Shown here piece after piece: positions 53,726 through 62,110 of a stretch of DNA of 64,000 bases; position 1 is the first letter of the stretch; every line of letters begins with the position of its first letter. Below the pieces are notes generated by a model. The model ran no database searches and had not been told where the DNA came from. It saw only the letters and a list, made by a program, of their open reading frames with translations. The stretch covers positions 25,028-89,027 of the forward strand of contig NZ_QOVY01000006.1 in the NCBI RefSeq assembly GCF_003932955.1, given 5' to 3'. The stretch comes from Chryseobacterium sp. SC28. Lineage in GTDB: Bacteria; Bacteroidota; Bacteroidia; Flavobacteriales; Weeksellaceae. The position numbers were made by a program, and so were the translations under genes.

Positions 53726-54679
53726 ATGAGCTGGTTTAAAAAAATATTCAAAAAAGAAGACAAAGAAACGCTTGACAAGGGATTGGAAAAATCCAGCCAA
53801 GGTTTTTTTGACAAAATATCCCGCGCGGTCGTCGGAAAAAGTACGGTGGACGAGGAAGTCTTGGATAATCTGGAAGAAGTTCTCATCGCGTCGGATGTGG
53901 GTGCAGAAACCACGATCAAAATCATCAAAAGAATCGAAGACCGCGTGGCAAAAGACAAATATGTCAATGTCAGCGAGTTGGATCATATTCTGCGCGAGGA
54001 GATCTCCGGACTGCTATTGGAAAATCCGCACCTTGGTACCGACAACATCGATGCAAGTAAAAAGCCATACGTCATAATGGTCGTTGGTGTAAATGGCGTG
54101 GGAAAGACGACAACCATTGGAAAACTGGCGTACCAATTCAAATCCCAAGGACTGAAGGTGGTGCTTGGCGCTGCAGATACTTTTCGCGCCGCAGCAGTGG
54201 ATCAACTTGTCATCTGGAGCGAGAGAGTCGGCGTTCCCATCGTAAAGCAGGAAATGGGATCAGATCCCGCTTCGGTGGCTTTTGATACCGTCCAATCCGC
54301 CGTTGCGCAGAACGCTGATGTTGCCATCATCGACACAGCAGGGCGATTGCACAACAAAATCAATCTGATGAATGAACTTGCCAAGATAAAAAGGGTGATG
54401 CAAAAGGTCATTCCGGATGCGCCGCATGAGGTTTTATTAGTGCTGGACGGCTCCACCGGTCAGAATGCTTTTGAACAAGCGAAGCAATTTACTGCGGCTA
54501 CAGACGTTACTGCGCTGGCGGTCACAAAACTGGATGGCACGGCAAAAGGAGGCGTCGTGATCGGTATTTCCGACCAGTTTCAAATTCCTGTAAAATATAT
54601 CGGCGTTGGCGAAAAAATGGAAGATCTCCAGATTTTTGATGGGTTGGAGTTTGTAGATTCGTTCTTTAGGACGCGGTAG
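53726..54679 (+). CDS. ftsY: Signal recognition particle receptor FtsY
   Basis: A 317-residue SRP GTPase that docks ribosome-SRP complexes to SecYEG. The N-domain is short, without the long acidic A-domain of E. coli FtsY. The G-domain has GVNGVGKTTTIGKLA (G1), GAADTFRAAAVDQL, the G3 DTAGRLHNKINLM and the G4 TKLDGTAKGG, with the closing GVGEKMEDLQIFDG. The start MSWFKKIFKKEDKE is the usual FtsY N-terminus. It is separated from the ribosomal genes by a terminator, and rimO does not follow. Confidence 0.97.
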   Translation: MSWFKKIFKKEDKETLDKGLEKSSQGFFDKISRAVVGKSTVDEEVLDNLEEVLIASDVGAETTIKIIKRIEDRVAKDKYVNVSELDHILREEISGLLLENPHLGTDNIDASKKPYVIMVVGVNGVGKTTTIGKLAYQFKSQGLKVVLGAADTFRAAAVDQLVIWSERVGVPIVKQEMGSDPASVAFDTVQSAVAQNADVAIIDTAGRLHNKINLMNELAKIKRVMQKVIPDAPHEVLLVLDGSTGQNAFEQAKQFTAATDVTALAVTKLDGTAKGGVVIGISDQFQIPVKYIGVGEKMEDLQIFDGLEFVDSFFRTR

Positions 54680-54716
54680 CGGTTTATTAAATATGAACCA
54701 CAAAACAATTTTTTTA

Positions 54717-54756
54717 AACAATGCATCATATTTTTTGATGCATTGTTGTTTTATTT
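54717..54756 (+). terminator. Terminator after ftsY
   Basis: A perfect 12-base stem AACAATGCATCA/TGATGCATTGTT with a 7-base loop is followed by a T-rich stretch. It overlaps the upstream part of the next gene's candidate promoter. Confidence 0.85.
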
Positions 54757-54776
54757 GAACAAAAATTCTATATTTG
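54746..54776 (+). promoter_or_regulatory. Candidate promoter for the T9SS metalloprotease
   Basis: TTG (54746-54748), a 20-base spacer and a perfect -7 box TATATTTG (54769-54776), 19 bases before the ATG. It has the best -33/-7 fit in the window, and the -33 part lies inside the terminator stem of ftsY. Confidence 0.6.
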
Positions 54777-54795
54777 GCTCAAAATTAAATATAGT

Positions 54796-57699
54796 ATGAA
54801 GAAAATCTTTACTACTCTACTTTCTTTTGGAATGCTGACCGGCGCTTTCGCGCAATGGTCGAAGACATCCATGAAAGGAGAAAACCTACGTGAAACCGGA
54901 GCTACAACTTTCTACTCCGTGAATTTGAATGAAATCCGTGCGCAGCTGGCCGACGCTCAGCCAACCGGAAAGAACAGCAAGCCTGTGATTATTAATGTAC
55001 CAACGCTGGAAGGCAAAGTAGAAAAATTTGCTGTTTACAGTCTACCCGTTGTCGCCAAATCTTTGGCAGACCAGTACCAGTTGGGGTCTTATGTGGGAAT
55101 GGGTGTGGACGATCCTGAAAAATACATCAGATTTTCGGTAGCGCCCAATGATTTCCAATCGATGATCATCAAGAATGGAGTGTATGAATTTGTGGAACCG
55201 CAGAACAAAGAAAGAACAGTGTATGGCGTTCATTCAAAAACAAAAAAAACCAGCGGTCCCAATGGTTTTTGGCTTTGCAACAGCACAGAACCGCCACTCA
55301 CCAAACAGCAGATTGATAAACTTAACAACGGAGCTGCTTTTGCCAACGATCCTACAGATTTTTCCAAATCATCTGACAAAAAGTATAGAACCTTGCGATT
55401 GGCAATGACAGTGAATGGGGAATATACCATCTACCACGGGGGAACAGTGGCTGGCGCTCTAACAGCTATCAATGCTACATTGACCCGTTGCAACGGCGTC
55501 TTTGAGAATGATTTTGCGCTCCATCTGATATTGCAGGATTTTCCTACTTTGATCTATACGAATCCGGCAACAGATCCTTATTCAACTTCTTTGAGTAGTT
55601 GGAACCTCGCAGCTCAGAAAGCAATTACTGCAGAAGCTGGCGAGGCCAATTATGACATTGGGCATATGTTTGGCGCGACCGGCGGCGGAGGTAATGCCGG
55701 CTGCATCGGGTGTGTATGTGTGAGTCCTCCTCTTAATGCCAGTGGGATACCTACGGGAAATGGAAAGGGCTCGGGAATCACTTCTCCTGCAGATGGAATT
55801 CCTGAAGGGGATAATTTCGATATAGATTATGTGGCGCACGAAATGGGACATCAATTAGGCGCCAATCACACTTTTTCCATGAGTCTTGAAGGAACTGGTC
55901 AAAATGTTGAACCCGGTTCCGGTTCTACTATTATGGGATATGCCGGTATTACAGGTGCAACAGATTTGCAACCACATTCGGATCCTTATTTCCATATCAA
56001 CAGTATTATTCAGGTTCAAAATAATCTTATCTCAAAAACTTGTGATATTGAAACCCCTATTGACAATTTGCCGCCGGTAGTCGTGGCAATGCCCGATCTT
56101 ACGATTCCAAAAAGTACCGCTTTCGTCTTGACGGCGCAAGCCACCGATCCTGAGGGCGATCCGATTAACTTTTGCTGGGAACAAACTGATAGCGCAACAT
56201 CGACAACATCGACTTCTAACTTAGGAAATAATACCAATGGTCCAATTTTCAGATCATGGAACCCTACTACCAGTCCTACACGATATTTTCCTAAGCTCAG
56301 CACAGTGTTAGCCGGAAATCTCAAAAGTACAACAGATTGGGAAGCGGTTTCCACGGTAGCCCGTACGACCAACTTCAAAGTAACTGTCAGAGATAACAAT
56401 GCGGACAAAACAAAACAGCAAACCCAATACGGAACCCAAAAAGTAACAGTGGGAGCTGCCGGACCATTTAAAGTAACTTCTATCAAAGTTTACAACAATG
56501 CACCGGCCGCCTTCACTTGGGATGCTGCCGGTACAACTGCCGCTCCTTACAATGTAGCGAACGTGAAGATAGATTATACGACAGATAATGGGGCTAACTG
56601 GACAGTTTTAGCCGCATCCACTCCTAATGACGGATCGGAGGAATTTAACTTCCCAACGCTTGCAACCAATTCTCAAATCATCGTACGAGTTTCTGCTATC
56701 GGAAACGTCTTCTACGCTGTGGGTAAGGTGACTGTGTCTGCAATGGTAAATTGCGACGGAAGCGCCCCGATAGGATTAGCAGTGTCTAATATCACCCAAA
56801 CCACGGCTAAAGTAGATTGGGATGCTATTGCTGACGCAACCTATAATGTGAGATATAAAAAAGCGACCGATACCGAATGGACGGAAGTTCTTGGTCTGAC
56901 AAGCAATACCTATACCATCACGGGATTAACACTCGAAACTGCTTATAATGTAACAGTTGCAGCTGTATGCAGCGGTACCGTTGGAACTTATGCACCGACG
57001 GTCAACTTTACCACAACCGGTATTACTTACTGTAGTGCAGGCGCTACCTCTACAGGTTTTGAGAAAATATCCAATGTGACTTTTGCAGATATTAACAAAA
57101 ACTCTACATCTACCGCAGGATATGAAGATTTCACCACAGTTACCGGCAATGTAACCGCAGGACAAACCTATCCGTTCAGCGCCAGCTTTACAGGAACTTC
57201 TTATTCTGACGATCAGGTCTTAGTATGGATTGACTTCAACAAAGACGGCGATTTTGATGATGCGGGCGAGCAAGTATTGGTGACACCAAAGAAAAAATCC
57301 CCATGGACTGGCAACATTACCATCTCAGCCTCAGCAACAGTTGGTAAAACAAGAATGAGAGTTCGCCTTCACGATTCTTCTTTGACACCTAATTCTACAC
57401 CTTGCGGAAACTCACAGTATGGACAAGTTGAAGACTACTCACTTAATATTGGAGCTTTAGCAGTTCAGGACGTTAAGCAAAATAGTATCCAGGTGTATCC
57501 AAATCCTGCATCGGATTTTATTACTATCTCTAACGTCTCTTCCAAAACCAAGTTTGAAATCTTCAACGTTGCCGGTCAACTGGTAAACCAAGGAACAACA
57601 GACGGAAAAGTAAATGTTTCTAAACTGGCCAAAGGTGTTTACATCTTGACAGTAGAATCTAACGGAGAAAAATCCCAAACTAAATTCATCAAGAATTAA
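54796..57699 (+). CDS. T9SS-secreted reprolysin-like metalloprotease
   Basis: A 967-residue secreted protease. The signal peptide ends GAFAQ and a propeptide-like region follows (about 20-190). The M12B-like catalytic domain runs from about 195 to 420, with the zinc site HEMGHQLGANH (His348, Glu349, His352, His358) and a later Met (TIMGYAGI, likely the Met-turn). A cadherin/Ig-like part (about 430-560), a Fn3 domain (about 655-745, TYTITGLTLETAYNVTV), a GEVED domain (about 750-895, GQVEDYSLNI) and a type A sorting domain (VYPNPASDFITISNV, GVYILTVES) complete it. It ends at a terminator shared with coaE. Confidence 0.94.
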   Translation: MKKIFTTLLSFGMLTGAFAQWSKTSMKGENLRETGATTFYSVNLNEIRAQLADAQPTGKNSKPVIINVPTLEGKVEKFAVYSLPVVAKSLADQYQLGSYVGMGVDDPEKYIRFSVAPNDFQSMIIKNGVYEFVEPQNKERTVYGVHSKTKKTSGPNGFWLCNSTEPPLTKQQIDKLNNGAAFANDPTDFSKSSDKKYRTLRLAMTVNGEYTIYHGGTVAGALTAINATLTRCNGVFENDFALHLILQDFPTLIYTNPATDPYSTSLSSWNLAAQKAITAEAGEANYDIGHMFGATGGGGNAGCIGCVCVSPPLNASGIPTGNGKGSGITSPADGIPEGDNFDIDYVAHEMGHQLGANHTFSMSLEGTGQNVEPGSGSTIMGYAGITGATDLQPHSDPYFHINSIIQVQNNLISKTCDIETPIDNLPPVVVAMPDLTIPKSTAFVLTAQATDPEGDPINFCWEQTDSATSTTSTSNLGNNTNGPIFRSWNPTTSPTRYFPKLSTVLAGNLKSTTDWEAVSTVARTTNFKVTVRDNNADKTKQQTQYGTQKVTVGAAGPFKVTSIKVYNNAPAAFTWDAAGTTAAPYNVANVKIDYTTDNGANWTVLAASTPNDGSEEFNFPTLATNSQIIVRVSAIGNVFYAVGKVTVSAMVNCDGSAPIGLAVSNITQTTAKVDWDAIADATYNVRYKKATDTEWTEVLGLTSNTYTITGLTLETAYNVTVAAVCSGTVGTYAPTVNFTTTGITYCSAGATSTGFEKISNVTFADINKNSTSTAGYEDFTTVTGNVTAGQTYPFSASFTGTSYSDDQVLVWIDFNKDGDFDDAGEQVLVTPKKKSPWTGNITISASATVGKTRMRVRLHDSSLTPNSTPCGNSQYGQVEDYSLNIGALAVQDVKQNSIQVYPNPASDFITISNVSSKTKFEIFNVAGQLVNQGTTDGKVNVSKLAKGVYILTVESNGEKSQTKFIKN

Positions 57700-57730
57700 G
57701 CGCAAGATTTTACTTAAATTTTAAATAATA

Positions 57731-57759
57731 AAATCCCCGAAATCGATTTTCGGGGATTT
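57731..57759. terminator. Bidirectional terminator between metalloprotease and coaE
   Basis: A perfect 12-base stem AAATCCCCGAAA/TTTCGGGGATTT sits between convergent genes, with T-rich sequence on both sides. Confidence 0.9.
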
Positions 57760-57783
57760 TGCTTTTTTAGTTATGAGAAGAAA

Positions 57784-58410
57784 TTACTTCAAATTGTTCA
57801 GAAACAATTTTGCTTCTTTATGAAGATCTTCCAGATCGGAATTGTTATAAATGATATAATCTGCCAGTTTGATTTTTTCTTTTTCCGGCATTTGTTTTTG
57901 CATCACTGCTTCCACATCCCGGTAGGTCTTGCCGTCTCTATCCATCGTCCTTTTTATTCGCAGATTATCGTCGGCAGTTACCAAGAGAGATTTGTAACAA
58001 TGTTCATTCAGCTTCAGTTCAAACAGCAAGGCCGTTTCTTTAAAAACATATTCCGCAGTTTGCGAAGCAAGCCACTTTTCAAAATCCTGCTTCACGGCCG
58101 GATGTATCAAACTATTCAGCCGGTTCAGTAGTTCGGCATCGTCGAAAACTTTCCCTGCCACGAACTTCCTATTGTATTTTCCTTCCAAATAGGCTTCCTT
58201 TCCGAGAAGCGAAATGATTTTTTCCTTCAATTCAGAATCGATATCGGCAATATCCTTTGCCCGATCATCGGAATAATAAACGGGGAAGCCTTTATTTTCT
58301 AATATTTTCGCAACGGAAGTCTTCCCCGAACCAATTCCGCCAGTCAATCCGATGATCTTGGGAGGAGGAATGTCTTCCTGATTTTGATTAATATCCTGTA
58401 AGTCCATCAT
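57784..58410 (-). CDS. coaE: Dephospho-CoA kinase
   Basis: The last step of coenzyme A synthesis. The P-loop is IIGLTGGIGSGKTSVA, with YYSDDRAKDI and FKETALLFEL following. It has 208 residues, including an N-terminal extension of about 15-17 residues (QDINQNQEDIPPP) before the usual start of the family. No closer ATG exists in frame. Its ATG directly follows the stop of the MBL-fold gene with no gap, which suggests translational coupling and explains the extension. The two leading ATGs are adjacent, so either may be used. Confidence 0.93.
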   Translation of the reverse strand: MMDLQDINQNQEDIPPPKIIGLTGGIGSGKTSVAKILENKGFPVYYSDDRAKDIADIDSELKEKIISLLGKEAYLEGKYNRKFVAGKVFDDAELLNRLNSLIHPAVKQDFEKWLASQTAEYVFKETALLFELKLNEHCYKSLLVTADDNLRIKRTMDRDGKTYRDVEAVMQKQMPEKEKIKLADYIIYNNSDLEDLHKEAKLFLNNLK

Positions 58411-59277
58411 TTAATACCCGAAAACTTCATTAAAACTAAAGGTTTGATCCAACCTCACGCCCCTTTCGGTCATTTTGAGACTTGCCAGTTCATTGTGTGC
58501 ATCGTGTTGAAAAAATAAAAGGTAATCATTGTCCACACATTGTTTCAGAAATTTTCCTTTTTCTTCCATCGTAAGCAGCGGTCTCGTGTCGTATCCCATC
58601 ACGTACACCAGCGGGATATGCCCGACGGTTGGGATAAGATCTGCTATGAAAACTATTGTTCTATCTTGATATTGAAGCACAGGCAGCATTTGCTTTTCTG
58701 TATGACCATCGACGAAGATGATATCCATTTTCAGATCCGAAGCAAAACCGTAGTTTCCAATCGTTGGCAACGGCAAGAAATTTAATTGACCGCTTTCTTC
58801 CAAGGGGAGAATGTTTTCTTTCAAAAAACTTGCTTTTTCTCGCGGGTTTGGCTCGGTGGCCCATTTCCAATGGTTCTCGTTGCTCCAGAAGTGTGCATTT
58901 TTGAATGCCGATCGGTAGCCGGATTTTTCATCATTCCACTCGATGGCTCCGCCGCAATGGTCGAAATGAAGATGTGTGAGAAATACATCGGTAATATCGT
59001 CTCTTACAAATCCATATTTTTTCAAATTTTTGTCCAGCGAATCATCGCCCCAAAGCGAATAATGGGCAAAGAATTTCTCGTCCTGCTTGTCACCAAGTCC
59101 GCAATCGATAAGGATTAATTGCTTGCCATCCTCCACGAGGAGAGAGCGAGTTCCCAATTCGATAAGATTTTTTTCGTCGGCAGGATTGGTACGTTCCCAT
59201 ATTGTTTTGGGCACCACGCCGAACATTGCACCACCGTCTAACTTAAATTTTCCGCATTGTATAGGATACAGTTTCAT
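58411..59277 (-). CDS. MBL-fold metallo-hydrolase
   Basis: A 288-residue metallo-beta-lactamase-fold hydrolase. The metal motif is FLTHLHFDHCGG; further ligands are seen at IFVDGHTEKQM and a late His (LFFQHDAHNE). It resembles the AHL-lactonase/glyoxalase II-like group, but the substrate cannot be assigned. A strand-initial MKLYPIQCGKFKLDGGAMFGV region is typical of this Bacteroidota subgroup. Its stop abuts the coaE start. A 212-base gap lies upstream. Confidence 0.9.
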   Translation of the reverse strand: MKLYPIQCGKFKLDGGAMFGVVPKTIWERTNPADEKNLIELGTRSLLVEDGKQLILIDCGLGDKQDEKFFAHYSLWGDDSLDKNLKKYGFVRDDITDVFLTHLHFDHCGGAIEWNDEKSGYRSAFKNAHFWSNENHWKWATEPNPREKASFLKENILPLEESGQLNFLPLPTIGNYGFASDLKMDIIFVDGHTEKQMLPVLQYQDRTIVFIADLIPTVGHIPLVYVMGYDTRPLLTMEEKGKFLKQCVDNDYLLFFQHDAHNELASLKMTERGVRLDQTFSFNEVFGY

Positions 59278-59435
59278 ATTGTAAGTGATTTTATGCTAAT
59301 TTACTTAAAAATTTTAAGAATTAAAACGTTGATAGAAATGTCCCTTGTTGTCTTTATGAAATATTGGCTCACCATACGCGCCTGCCAAGACCAAAAGATA
59401 ACTGATTTTTACATTTTTCGGTTTTTATAAAAAAT

Positions 59436-59461
59436 AAAGTTACATCTTGCAATGTAACTTT
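59436..59461 (-). terminator. Terminator after the aldo/keto reductase
   Basis: A perfect 10-base stem AAAGTTACAT/ATGTAACTTT with a 6-base loop, followed on the minus strand by a T-rich run, 29 bases beyond the reductase stop. Confidence 0.85.
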
Positions 59462-59489
59462 AAATACTTATTTACCGGAATTTTTAGAA

Positions 59490-60503
59490 TTAATTCACCG
59501 TTCTATCTTCTTGCATAAAATCTACCATCCATCCCGGATATTCTGGAGCAAGTTGACTTACTTCATTCAATTTTTTCAATTCGTCTTCAGTGAACTGAAT
59601 TTCGGTGGATTTCAAATTGTCGCGCAATTGGTCTTCGTTTTTAACTCCGATGATTACACTGGTTACCACTTTTTGGTGAAGCAACCACGCCAAGGCAACT
59701 TGTGCCACAGAGGCTTGATGCGCTTTGCTGATTTCGTCCATCACATCAATAATGTCGAAAGCTTTTTCTTTATTGACAGGTGGGAAATCAAATGATTTTC
59801 TTCTGGATTCTTCTTCCGGCATTTGATTTCTTCTGTATTTACCGGATAAGAAACCACCCGCAAGCGGACTCCACACCATCAATCCCAGGTTTTGATCTTC
59901 CAAGATAGGTACAATTTCTCTCTCCAAATCTCTGCCCGCAATTGAATAATAAGCCTGAAGCGATTTGAATTTATTGAAACCGTTTTTATCTGAAATCCAT
60001 TGGCTTTTCATCAATTGTCCCGCTTTCAGATTGGAGCAACCTATGTACCTCACTTTTCCGCTGTGAACCAAATCATCTAAAGCCCGCAAGGTCTCTTCTA
60101 AAGGGGTAAGAGCATCGAAGCCGTGAATCTGGTAGAGGTCAATATAATCGGTACCCAATCTCTTCAAACTCTCGTCCACTTGTTGCATTATGTGTACTCG
60201 AGAGAGACCTACTTGGTTTACACCCTCGCCCATTTTGCCTCTTACTTTGGTTGCCAAAATAACATCTTTTCTTTTAGAACCTAAGGCTTTCCCCAAGATC
60301 TGCTCCGAAATGCCGGTAGAATAGATATTGGCAGTATCAAAAAAATTGATTCCTGAATCCAGCGCCAAACCTACCTGCCTGTCGGCTTCTTCTTGCTGCG
60401 TTTTACCAACCGGGATCCAAGTGCCGGTTCCCCCAAAAGTCATCGCTCCAAAACATAACTCTGACACCAAAACTCCTGTGTCACCTAATACTCTGTATTT
60501 CAT
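59490..60503 (-). CDS. Aldo/keto reductase
   Basis: A 337-residue NADPH-dependent TIM-barrel reductase. Family marks are the N-terminal MKYRVLGDTGVLVSELCFG, FFDTANIYSTGISEQILG (catalytic Asp and Tyr), ATKVRGKMGEGVN with Lys, DYIDLYQIHGFD (catalytic His), and the cofactor site GVKNEDQLRDNL. It is similar to the AKR11/YghZ-YajO-like group. The natural substrate is unknown. It lies upstream of a terminator and 98 bases from dihydroorotase. Confidence 0.94.
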   Translation of the reverse strand: MKYRVLGDTGVLVSELCFGAMTFGGTGTWIPVGKTQQEEADRQVGLALDSGINFFDTANIYSTGISEQILGKALGSKRKDVILATKVRGKMGEGVNQVGLSRVHIMQQVDESLKRLGTDYIDLYQIHGFDALTPLEETLRALDDLVHSGKVRYIGCSNLKAGQLMKSQWISDKNGFNKFKSLQAYYSIAGRDLEREIVPILEDQNLGLMVWSPLAGGFLSGKYRRNQMPEEESRRKSFDFPPVNKEKAFDIIDVMDEISKAHQASVAQVALAWLLHQKVVTSVIIGVKNEDQLRDNLKSTEIQFTEDELKKLNEVSQLAPEYPGWMVDFMQEDRTVN

Positions 60504-60601
60504 ATTTTATCTTTTCTTTTTGGCACCTCCAAAAATGTAATATTCAGTGCCTGATTTATTATGGTAAATATACGAAATCATCTTCGAAAAATAAGCAGTT
60601 C

Positions 60602-61942
60602 TCAGTCATTCTTTTCAAAGAGGAGACGCTCTGCAAATCTTTGTTCACTAATTTTCCCGTTATCATAAACCAAATTTCCGTTTACAAAAGTATGGGTGAC
60701 TTGCGAATGAAACGTGCTTCCTTCCAGAGGGCTCCAGCCACATTTGTAAAGGATATTGTCTTTGGCAACAGTCCATTTTTTATTCAGATTCACCAAAACC
60801 AAATCCGCTTTGTAACCTTCTTTCACAAAACCTCTTTTCTCGATTCTAAACAAAATTGCGGGATTATGACACATCTTTTCCACGACTTTTTCCAAAGTAA
60901 TTTTTCCGTTTCGGAAGTGCTCGAGCATCACAACCAAGGCATGCTGAACCAAAGGCGCTCCGGAAGGGCATTTGGTGTAAACATTCTGTTTTTCTGCCCA
61001 AGTGTGCGGCGCGTGGTCGGTTGCGATGATATCAATTCTGTCATCCAAAAGTGCTTCCCAAAGCCCGTTTTTATCTTCCACAGTTTTGATGGCAGGGTTC
61101 CATTTGATGAGCTTCCCTTTCGTTTCATAATCCTCGTTGGTAAAAGTCAAATGATGAATACAAACTTCTGCGGTTATTTTTTTTTCCTTTAGAGGAATAT
61201 CATTTCGGAAAAGCGCGGTTTCTGGGGCTGTGGACAAATGAAAAACGTGAAGCCGCGCACCAGTCTTTTTGGCGAGTTCTATGGCTTTGGAGGAAGATTT
61301 GTAGCAGGCCTCTTGGCTTCTAATCAAATGATGAAATTTTATGGGAATGTCATCGCCATATTTGGCTTTATATTGTTTTGTATTTTCCCGGATGATCGTT
61401 TCATCTTCGCAGTGTACGGCGATGAGCATCTGGGTATTGCTGAAAATTTGTTCCAGAGTTTGCGTATTATCCACCAGCATATTTCCAGTGGAGGAGCCTA
61501 AAAAAAGCTTAATTCCCGGGACATTCCTTGGGTCTGTTTTCAGAATTTCTTCGAGATTATCGTTGGTTCCGCCCATCATAAACCCATAGTTGGCGTATGC
61601 TTTTTGAGAAGCTATTTCGTATTTGTCAGCTAATAATTTCTGGGTGACTGCGTTGGGAACCGTGTTGGGTTGATCGATGAAACTTGTGATTCCGCCGGCG
61701 AGCGCTGCTTTGGATTCCGATTCGATGTCGCCTTTTTGTGTCAAGCCGGGTTCGCGGAAATGGACCTGGTCATCGATGATGCCGGGCAGCAAATATTTCC
61801 CTGAAGCATCGATTATTAGATCAGTGTCAGCTTCCGAAATATTGTTTGAAATCTTTGCAATCAAGTCGTTTTCTATCAGAAGATCACTTACAAAAATCTG
61901 ATTTTCATTGACGATTTGGGCATTTTTTATTAGGATTTTCAT
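60602..61942 (-). CDS. Dihydroorotase, class I-like with altered HxH motif
   Basis: A 446-residue amidohydrolase that should close carbamoyl-aspartate to dihydroorotate in pyrimidine synthesis. The metal motif normally read as HxH-LREPG is here DDQVHFREPG: Gln59 replaces the first His, while His61, Arg63 and the rest are kept. Other ligands appear present (AVHCEDE, HVFHLSTAPE, IATDHAPHT). I recall QVHFREPG in other Bacteroidota dihydroorotases, so the lineage may have adapted metal use. It is a single gene; no other pyr gene is near. Confidence 0.9.
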   Translation of the reverse strand: MKILIKNAQIVNENQIFVSDLLIENDLIAKISNNISEADTDLIIDASGKYLLPGIIDDQVHFREPGLTQKGDIESESKAALAGGITSFIDQPNTVPNAVTQKLLADKYEIASQKAYANYGFMMGGTNDNLEEILKTDPRNVPGIKLFLGSSTGNMLVDNTQTLEQIFSNTQMLIAVHCEDETIIRENTKQYKAKYGDDIPIKFHHLIRSQEACYKSSSKAIELAKKTGARLHVFHLSTAPETALFRNDIPLKEKKITAEVCIHHLTFTNEDYETKGKLIKWNPAIKTVEDKNGLWEALLDDRIDIIATDHAPHTWAEKQNVYTKCPSGAPLVQHALVVMLEHFRNGKITLEKVVEKMCHNPAILFRIEKRGFVKEGYKADLVLVNLNKKWTVAKDNILYKCGWSPLEGSTFHSQVTHTFVNGNLVYDNGKISEQRFAERLLFEKND

Positions 61943-62084
61943 TTTACTAAAATTAGAATTTCATTTTCTAAGCAGCCTGATTTCCGGTTGCAAAAATTAA
62001 GTTTAAGCAAAATTAAGTTTTTGGCACAGAATGATCACCGCTTTCAAGTCCTTAAATAAAATTTTCAAATTTTAATTAAAAGAA

Positions 62085-62092
62085 TACCTTTG
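62085..62092 (+). promoter_or_regulatory. Candidate -7 box for the flippase
   Basis: TACCTTTG matches TAnnTTTG and is 18 bases before the TTG start. No good -33 is visible. Confidence 0.4.
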
Positions 62093-62110
62093 CAGAAATA
62101 ATTCAAAATT

